This document shows positions 16,506-26,000 of a DNA stretch of 64,000 bases, piece after piece; position 1 is the first letter of the stretch, and every line of letters starts with the position of its first letter. The stretch comes from Flavobacteriales bacterium (lineage in GTDB: Bacteria; Bacteroidota; Bacteroidia; UBA10329): contig WGMW01000051.1 of assembly GCA_016124845.1 (NCBI GenBank), positions 1-64,000 of the forward strand, written 5' to 3'. Both the position numbers and the translations under genes were made by a program. The notes below the pieces were generated by a model. The model made no database searches and was not told the DNA's origin. It worked only from the letters and a program-made list of their open reading frames with translations.

Positions 16506-17005
16506 GTTCTGTTCTTGAAAAACGCTTCCCAGTCTATTTTGGAAACAGACTCGTATTTTCTGAAAATACTGTCAACCCTGTTTGCAACTTCACACGGTGT
16601 TGTATCTTTCGAACAACGGTAAGGAACCCTATCAAATATAACGTAAAACGGGTCATCATCCTCGTCAAACATACAGTAATCCTTGACTTTACCACGGTTG
16701 AAAAAAATGTACTCCTTCAGTTTTCCACTTTTGTGAAATTTTAGGCGAGGTCCGTTCAGTTTTCCATTACAATAATTACTTAACTCCCTTAAGCTACCAT
16801 CATTGTATTGCAATTTATAAAAACCATTTGTAGTACCTGTTGAACGGGAGTCATGTAACCCTCGTATAGTGTCCCACGGTAGTCCATCTCTATTCTGAGT
16901 CTGACCAGAATAGTTTGTGTCACACCTAACCAACAATATAAAAATGACCGCAATCATTAATTGTTTCAGCCTTTGATCATGGCGCTGGAATAGTAAATCC
17001 TTCAT
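16496..17005 (-). CDS. Tandem immunity-like lipoprotein, unit 1 (founder-like)
   Basis: 169 residues, first of the array and the most divergent at its N terminus. It starts MKDLLFQRHDQRLKQLM within the end of the 3601-aa RHS gene (29-base overlap) and has its own hydrophobic stretch and lipobox (IAVIFILLVRC). From the conserved DxNGxxxG-type repeats onward it follows the family (YNDGSLRELSNYCNGKLNG) and ends with the invariant tail. Its direct junction with the RHS C terminus makes it the likeliest cognate immunity gene of the present toxin tail. Confidence 0.7.
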   Translation of the reverse strand: MKDLLFQRHDQRLKQLMIAVIFILLVRCDTNYSGQTQNRDGLPWDTIRGLHDSRSTGTTNGFYKLQYNDGSLRELSNYCNGKLNGPRLKFHKSGKLKEYIFFNRGKVKDYCMFDEDDDPFYVIFDRVPYRCSKDTTPCEVANRVDSIFRKYESVSKIDWEAFFKNRTCD

Positions 17006-20000
17006 CTAAAGTGTCTATTTCGAGTATGATTGTTCCTTTAAGGCTTTTCCTTCGAAAATCCTTAAGTTGACCGCTAGTCACGATCGTAGTGTCACCTATT
17101 TCTCCAGTCTCTGAATCTATAACAAGCATTGCATGTTTAACCAATCCATTTTTACTTGAGTAAATAATAATCACACGCTCAATTTCCGGCTGCTCTTCAA
17201 CAACATTTTCCAGAATTTGCTCCATGAAATCAGGGGCCACCTCAATTGCCTTTTCTAACATTTCATTGGAGAGATTTGCCTGCTCAAAGAAGCTTTTCAG
17301 AACCTTTATTGCCCACTCCGGGTCTCTTTGATGAGGCCCGGATTTGTACCACTTGAAGGCCTCATCTACTGCTCCAGATATTTTTGCTGCAGAATATGCC
17401 ATATCGAGAACAGCCTTGAGTTCATCGATACTTGTGATGCGATCAAACTTGACCTCCTTAGAATATTCTGGATCGTTGGCTGGCACTGGCTCTTCTGTAA
17501 CAAACATTGATCCATGCCTGTAGTTTATTATTCTTCGTTGGTTAAGCAGTTCAATATTTAGATCTAATAGAGTATTGTCCTGATAAGCAGGAAATATGGC
17601 CACATGATCACCGTCCATTACCTGAGGTCTTAGAACATCAGCACCTATATTTTGACTCATATCCGGTGTGATACTGCTGTAATTCCAATTGAAATAACTG
17701 TCCGTAGCATGTCCTCCTCCCGATTCTGATGAATTGGAAGGCGTTGAGCTGATCGATGGAGGGGGTGCGCCTCCACTTCCGCTCATGCATGGACACGGAT
17801 CCATTGTTGTGGCCGGACACGGACACGAACCATCACCACCTCCAGCGGTAACCCCACCTGTCGGGTCAATATTGCTGAGTGGATTGTTCGCCATTGCCAA
17901 AAAGGGTGAATGGAATTGAAGCATAGGATCCACATTATGGAATCTCCCCAACCTTCCGTCATAGGTCCTCAGATCGAAACTGACCCATTTCAAATTGCGG
18001 TCCCTTTCCGCGAATTCTCCTTGATAGCCATAAGAAGCGGCTCCATCGGAGGATAACAGCCCCCTACCTGGCATTTCCATACCGAACGGATAGTAATCGG
18101 TGGCACTCAACAATTCCGCGGCCCCGTTCGCATCAGAGCGGTACTCCACCCGCACATTGCCCAAATGATCCGTCAACTGGTACCGGATCTCATCATCCAC
18201 ACGGCTGTAAAAGCCGATCTTGTCAAGTCCTACAATTGAATAGTCCTGTTCTTCAGGACCGGCTCCTCCTCCAGATTCATCAGTTCGGGTCTCCATCAGA
18301 TTTCCAAAAGCATCTCGCAAATAGTGGGTCTTTGTCATCCAAGCTCCGCTATTGTCATAGTCTGTCTTTTTGATCCTGAACCCTCTTTCATCATAAAGAT
18401 ACGATGCTTTGTGAATCGTATGAGAGGCATCCCACCATACGGTTGTCGGCTTTCCTGTAAAATCATATTCCACAAAATTCTTTTCGCTGTTATCTGCATC
18501 TCCGATAAGGCGTCCCACGGCATCATACGCGTAATTTCCTGTGGCTTGAGTTGATTTGATGTCTTGGAATATTGCCTGCATTCCCCCATCGACAAAGTCT
18601 GTGCCCGAATCATCCACATGATCGAGCTTATTCGTTCCCGCAGTATAGTTGTACTCAAAACGGTCCATTGCCAAATAGCTTCCGTACGCATTACGGTCCA
18701 AGGTGAGTAGATTCCCGTTCTTGTCATACGTGATGTTCGACACCAGGTAGTTTTCATTGGCATCAGAGGTGAAGTTCGGGGCCGGAAGTTCCTGCAATGG
18801 TGTGCCGACCGATTGAGAAATGCCATCGAAATATATCACCCTGCCCGGAATGGTTGAGGCCACGGTGAAGGCAAGTCCATTCTCATCCGAAGTGGGCTCA
18901 TAATCCCCGAACGTGGCTGATGTCAGCCATCTTCGCCAATCATATTCATAGGCATACATGTTCTGCTTGCCGCTGGATGTCAGGTCCATGCCCGTATAGG
19001 CGGTATTCCAGCGGGCACTCCGTATAAGCCCCGAATGCCGTTCCATATCCGATGCATCTCCCCAATTGATGTTCGTTCCCCGTCTACGGTAATCAGAGCT
19101 GAAGTAATCCAAGGTCATTCCGAACAGATCCGTACTGAGTCCATTGGCAATTCCGTCCTTTCCCGGATCCACGAACCTTGCTGTTCCGGAATACCCCAAG
19201 TTTGGGGAGTTGATGCTTTTCAACCATCCGTTGATGGTGTACACGTAATCCACCCCTTGCAGGTCTTGCCCCTTGACCTGACGTTTGAGCGGACCATGCA
19301 GGTAGTATTCATAGGTGGCCTGAACCTCCGAACTGCCTCCATCAACTGACGTCCGAACCTCCGTCAATCTCTGGTCGTGATCATACTTAAGAGAATGGGC
19401 GAAACTTTCGGACTGAGACGTGCCATGTTTATATGTCACCGTCTCAAGGTTTCCGTAATCCGTGTATACATATTCAGCAATCGTGTATTCGTCCAGATCC
19501 ACGTTATACTGAACCGTCCAATCCATCTTGCCATCATACAGATAACTGTACCATGTCACATTTTCATCATTCCATGTTTTGGAAACATGGCCTCTGAGGT
19601 TTTCCTGAGCCTCATGACCGGAAATAGGAAATGGATAGTATTGGCTGGAGTTGTCATCTGGAATGTCATACATGATACGCCTTCTACTGAGGCGATATGC
19701 CTCATCAAGGCTTCCTTCATCCAAAATGGTCTTCACAGAAACGTCAAGGGATGCCACAAAATCCAACGATTCCCAGTTCCAGTCATCGTTCTCAAACTTG
19801 AACCCACCGAAATTGCTTCCACTACCATCCCCTGCAAGGCTGTCACTCTTGTAATCATATTCCCCAATTTCGATAGGTCTTCCTGCCGCGTCATAGTCGA
19901 TATACGAATACCTTCGTTCACTTGGCTTTCTTTGGAACGCATCCTCATAAAAACGAAGCTGGCCAGCTGTATTGTACAAAAGCTCAACCCTACCCCTGTC

Positions 20001-23000
20001 CACATCGTCCGCAGAGATCAGCTGATCCAGTTGATTGTACTCATACACCGAACGGTAATTGGTTGCTGATATGGCAGGAGGAATGTCACTTGGCACGACA
20101 TGATGATCGGCCACGACCGAATATTGCATGTATTGGTAGTTGCCGAACTGAGGAGCAGTTTCGCTGTTGGACCATGACGTCTCATACGGGGCCCTGACCC
20201 ATAGATCAAGCAGATTCACATAGATCCCATCTGGATAGTTTTCCAATTCATCATCACTAATGGTCATTCCAAAATCGACAAGCGATGATGAGAAATCGAA
20301 ATATCGGTTACATTGACAATCCCTGTACAAAGTCGCATACACGTAATGGGTCGGTGTTTGACCTGATTGATAAATGCCATCCTCATTGAGGTGATAATAG
20401 GTTGCGCCACTCTTTCCCATTACCTCAAACTCAAGCCTGTATTCGGCCATTATGGTCTCTGGAATACCAGCGCAAGGGTCGGAAACGCCTGGCTCACTTC
20501 CGCAGGAAGGTCCGGAATCGACACCTGTTTCCCCACAGTCCTGAACATGATTTATACAATGCCCAACACATTGATTCTCTAATTGATACACCAGCCCTCC
20601 GGCCACAGGATCGAACGGGCTCCAACTCCGGTTGTTCTGATCCAGACCATAGGAACCATAATGAGGATCGAAGATCCGATCCAACATTTGACTTCCCTCA
20701 TTGTCTCGTTGTCGGCTCCATACCACTTCATCCGGCAAGGACAACGGGTCGCAGGGTGGTATGGACGCTCCGAACACATTCAGGCGAAGCGTCACATCAT
20801 GATCCTGATATGTAGTGGTAGAATACAGATCGGAACCCGAACCATTGACATCGGTGTAGAACCCTTCCACTTCGCTACTGAATGCTGGATTACCAGAGCC
20901 ATCGAGATAGGTGTCGGTGTTCTCATCATAAATTGGATAAACACCTTCTGCTGTCTCAGTACCGAACTCAAGAGACTCAACCGTATTTTCGCTGATGACC
21001 TGACAGTCAATGGCCTCCGGCTGAATGCTACTCTTGAGAAGGTCGGACACCCCGTAATACTCATTCAATGTCCAGTTGCCATAGTCCAATCTGTATTGTA
21101 CGCTTTGGTCGGGAATCCACCGCCCGGTAGGATCGGAGTAATCCTCAAAATACTGATTCAGATACCCCTCTGTGTATTCATACCAAATTCTCAGAAACAG
21201 ACTCTTGTGAGCATATTGCCCATAGAAACTTACTGCTCTGGAATGAATGTCCTCATCAAGGTCCCAATCTTCTCCCTCAATAAGCTCTCTGCCTGTTTCC
21301 ATATCCTTAATATGGTAAATGATATTGCCATTGGCCTGAACACCTCTGCTGCTGTTCAACGGAAGCTTTACATCCTCATTATGAATGATGGGCACATGTA
21401 TATCGGATTTTCGGGTTCCATTGTACATGATCCTCTTCGTGACAACATGCGTGCATCCTGAATTGATACCGCTGAAGCAAGTTGCCTTCACTCTTCCATA
21501 TCGATCGGTGTAGGTTATCTTTTCCACACCGTCCGCATCCACCGTCACTTTTTTGGTCACCTGATCTCCGATGTGTCCTCTGTACTCACCACCACTACCA
21601 AGATGGAATATCCGGTTTTCATGGTCAGTACCCATTCGGTGATGCTCACCAGCAATTGAAATCCTTTTCACCCGGTTCAAGGGGTCATCAAAATATTCGA
21701 CCCTACTGTAAGGATACTTGGACGCGGGCACAAATTCCTCCTGTGTATTCGAATTGCTGTAGTAATACCCCAATGACCCCATCCCTCCTTGGTAGACTCC
21801 TCTGGGACTATCATCCTCTCCTCCATGAATAACCGTTCCTTCCGAGTAATCCGCTAAGTCAAAATGAGCATATGAATATGGTACTCCATCAGCCGCTTCC
21901 ATAAAACCATCCTCATAGCAAGAGCTAAGGTTGAAAATGGGAGCTGGAAGTGATTTTAAAGCCTCACGTCCGAAAGCATCAGTAACAGTTTGGATCGCCA
22001 GCGTATTGGCCGAGGAGTACTGTCTGATCTGAGTTTGGACAGTCCGTCCCAATTGGTCGAAATAACCTTTCGCCCTATATACGGGAAGACCATTTTCCCC
22101 ATATAGGTTGATCTGATCATTATTACGCGAATCATCACCGGTACAAGTGATCCAGTAAGGGACAAAGACACCGACAAGCCTGTCCACGTATCCCTTCACG
22201 AAAGCCGTATTGATGGTTATCCCTCCCCCTGACAGCGAGTAATAACTGCCGTCCAACGTGGTCTTGGTCTCCGCTTTGGAGTATGCATCGGTCTGTATCA
22301 ATGCCACATTGCTCACGGAGCCCGTGTTGTCCACATCGAACGACACCTTGGCAAGGATCTCGGACGGATCCCGATGGAACAGCAGTCTTACCTCGGAGGT
22401 TCCGCTGCTCGGTAGTTGGATAAGGTATGAACTCTCACTTCCGGTACGGCCCGTTTCATTGAAACCCGGTGCGCGGATGCTCATCATCAACGGCTCCACC
22501 GTGTTCTGGACCGTATCGAACCCTGCCGTGGAGACGATCAATGTGGAGTCGACCCTGACCATCACTTGGTCGAAATTCACACAACTGTTGCTGTCATCCA
22601 CTCGTACGGTGTATAGTTGGTCGAATTCGGGGGTCACAACCGGATTCACCTGACTGGAATCATCCAGTCCGGAGGCCGGTATCCACTCAGTACTGAACGG
22701 AGAGGTCCCCCCTGAGATGGTCGGACTTCCCCCCAGATAGCAGCTCGCCCCGAAACCGAGTGAGGTGTCCGGACCGGCATCGACCGTGGGACAGGATCCG
22801 TTCGGATCGTTGACGAATATCCTGAACCTTCGGATGCTCAGACACCCGGAGTCACCATGTGTCAGCTCCACATCATAGACATCCGCAAGGTTATAGTCAT
22901 GGACAAAGTCATACAATGGAAAGCTGTCGGTGGAGGCCGTGACCGTACCATCACCGAGATCCAATTCATAGATGGCATCGGATATGGGGCCGTCCAGATG

Positions 23001-26000
23001 GAAGGTGATGTTGTCATTGATATCCACGAGATTTGCACCGAACTCCAATTCACTGGTATCCTGCAGCTCATTCCTGAAATGGATCTCACGGGTGACCCGG
23101 TCCCAACACAGGCTGTCCCTAGTGACCGTCAGGGTCACCTCATAGGGTCCCTCATCTCCGAATTTGTACTGAGGATTCTGTTCGGTGGAGAAGTTCTCAT
23201 ACCCTGAGTAGGTGGAATGATAGGTCCACAGGTAAGTTGCATCCTCCACATCACCGAACGAGCGGTCGGTGAACCGTGTGGAGTCATCCATACAACTGAC
23301 CGATGCCTTGAAGTCCGCAATAATACACTCATCTGGGACCATGGTGACCGTGATGGCGATGGTCTGCACCCCTTTGCAGTTCACATCTGTCCAATGGTAG
23401 AACTTCACATAATAGACCCCGGCCGTGTCGTAGGAGTAACTGATGGTATCGAAAAGCGCATAGTCGTTGGAGTCATACGTGGTTCCGTCTCCCATGTCCC
23501 ATGAGAAGCTCTGTCCGGACAGACCGTCACCCACATAGAAGAAGGTCACCGGGTTGTTGGCCTCGACCGTTGTCAGGTTCGACATGAAGTAACTGCTGTC
23601 AGGTAGCTGCCGGTCCATGTTCACCGTGTCCATGTAGGTCAGGTCGCAGCCGTTGAGTCCCTGAATATTGAGGGTCACGTAGAACGGCCCGCCACTGACA
23701 AAGATGTGGTAGGGATCGGTCAACGAACTGAAGTTGTCCGAACTCGAAAGCGGGTCATCGAAATCCCAAGAGTACACCGCACCGGTCATGTCTCCCGTAC
23801 TCGCATCGGTGAAGTGGACCGTGTCACCGACACACCCGCTGGTGAAGGAAAATACCGGTAACGGACAGTCCTCATACGGGTCGTACGCACAGTTCAGATC
23901 ATTCAAGGTGTCCGACCCGAGGGCGAGCTCACCGAACACCACCGTTACAGCATTGGTAAGGGCACCGGAAATGGTGTCTCCGCTGAGGTTCGCCCCCCCA
24001 AGATTCACCCACGCTGTGTCTGTGGAACCCCAACCGACAATGACAAGACCTGCCGTGTCCGACACCCCACAGGTCAGACTGTCCCATCCCAAGGTCACAT
24101 CGGGAACGGACGAGCCGACCTCTCTGGTAAACACCCAATACCCTTTCTCATCGATCGAACTGATGTTCGATTCACGGTATTTGTGCCGATGCCGTCCGTT
24201 AGAGTTCCGGTCACGGTACTCGGCCGTAAACTCGTCCGTACTGGAGGAAGGGGCCGTCATGGCAAGTGGACGGTATCTGCCATCATCTCCCAAGGGGAAG
24301 GTGAACGCATCGTTGCCGATCTTGGTCACCGGTCCATCCACATGACTCGTATCACTTCCTCCGACAACCGTGATTCCGTCCCTGAGCCTCAGTTCACCGT
24401 CTGAGACGCATTTGATGACCCCATCGGTCAAGGACAGTTCCGTGTATACCTCAACGGTGTCCTCCAGAATGACCGCACCTCCGCTCTTGTTCACCTCTGC
24501 ACGATAGATCCTGTCATCGATCTCATTTTTCCGCTTGATGGCCTGAAAGGCATCCCCAGTAAGAAGTGCCTTGTACCCTGCGGTCGTTCCCCCCATCTGA
24601 ATGACCTTTCCCGTATCTCCCTCGAAGGTGATGTCACCCTCGAACACGCTGGCGCTGGAGTAGGCCATGATAAGCGACTGAGAAGAGGTATTGGACAGGG
24701 TGAGTTTGGATAGGAACGTGTCCGGCTCGGCATAACCCCAGTACTGGTAGTTGCTGTTGCTGCTGGTGGCAATGGTCGCCTCCCCATGGAAGACGTTCGC
24801 CTTGTTCAGGTTATTGGTACCCCCTGTCTTCTCAAGGCTCGTGGTGCCATGGAAATCACAATAGGTGACCGGCAGACTCGGACTCTCAATGTCCACATCG
24901 CCCCGGAAGGTGGCCCCGTTCAGGGTGATGCTGCGCGAGGTGTTGTGATAGATCAGGTCGGCCGTGATATCAGCATTGCTCTGAACAGTGATACTGGCCG
25001 TGTTGTCGATGCCGCTCAGGTCGATGGTACCACTTCCCGTCTGGGTATAGGCATCCAAAGTGAGGACCCCTGAATGGTATCCCTCATCACCGATCCTGAG
25101 AAGACCCTCATGGGTGACCGTACCGTTATAAAAGTTGATAAAGCCTGCAGCACTGTCCGTGTTCAGGATGATGTCCCCTCCGAAATGATTGCCCGAAGTG
25201 GAATAATAGCCGATATAGAATCCCCGTGAGGTCAACGGCCCGTGATGGTTCAGCGTCACATCATCGGCAAAGTAGTTCCCCGGGCTGACCCCTATATAGA
25301 AATAATGGGAGCCTTCCAGGTTGATGGTCATCGGACCGAGCACAGTATCGGCCGCAGTACTTCCTGAACCGAACGCGGCCTGTTCCGAACCCCACTGTGT
25401 AACGGTCAAGGAATCTATAAAGTAGTTTCCCCCTGTGGAATAGGTAGCGTTGCGATGGAGCTCAAGGTCCGTCACTCCCTCGAACCGACCGCCCGTTCCC
25501 CAACTGTAAAGCTTGGGAATGTTCACTCTTCCCTTGAAATGGCAGTTGCTGGCCAAGGTGGTGTATACGTCCTCTGGGGCGGTCAGATCCCCCTCCAGTT
25601 CCAGACCCGACCCCAAGGTCAGTGTGGCATTGTGATCCAACAAGGTCAGATCCATATCCAGTACCGTATCCTGCCTGTAGGACTGCAGGGTCAGCACCCC
25701 CGAGTGATAGCCCTCATCCCCGATCAGGAGCCTGCCCGCGTGGGTGGCGGTGCCCAGGTAGAAGTTGATGAACCCCGCAGTACTGTCCGTGTTCAGAATG
25801 AGACTGTCGGCAAAATAGGTGGTGGAGGCCGCATTGTTCCCGATGTAGATGCCCCTGCCGCTGTTGGTACCATGATTGTTGATGGTGACCCTGTCCGCAA
25901 AGTAGTTTCCGGCCGAATTGTTGGACATGTAAACGTAATGCGAGCCCTCGACATCCAGCACATAGGGCCCCAATACCGTGTCCGGTAACGAAGAGGAGCC

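Larger units (their letters stand above)
14520..17005 (-). repeat. Five-unit tandem gene array, exact 494-bp period
   Basis: Gene ends fall at 14520, 15014, 15508, 16002 and 16496, all 494 bp apart. Each unit ends with the codons of TCD-stop or ACD-stop, so that ATGCGA, the next gene's start, is built into its own stop region. Duplicating a unit therefore always yields a correctly coupled gene pair. Confidence 0.9.

Noticed and set aside
14520-17005. Tandem repeats considered as a CRISPR array
   Set aside because: The period is 494 bp and each unit is a complete coding gene; there are no short repeats with unique spacers and no cas genes in the window.
19377-20069. 230-residue plus-strand ORF opposite the YD-repeat region
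   Set aside because: Antisense shadow; high Ile/Val/Arg content and no family pattern.
20583-21461. 292-residue plus-strand ORF inside the RHS gene
   Set aside because: It is antisense to a continuous 3601-residue RHS reading frame with clear domains; its translation has no recognisable features.
23734-24345. 203-residue plus-strand ORF inside the RHS gene
   Set aside because: Shadow of the PKD/solenoid coding region on the other strand, low-complexity Ser/Val/Pro composition typical of antisense frames.
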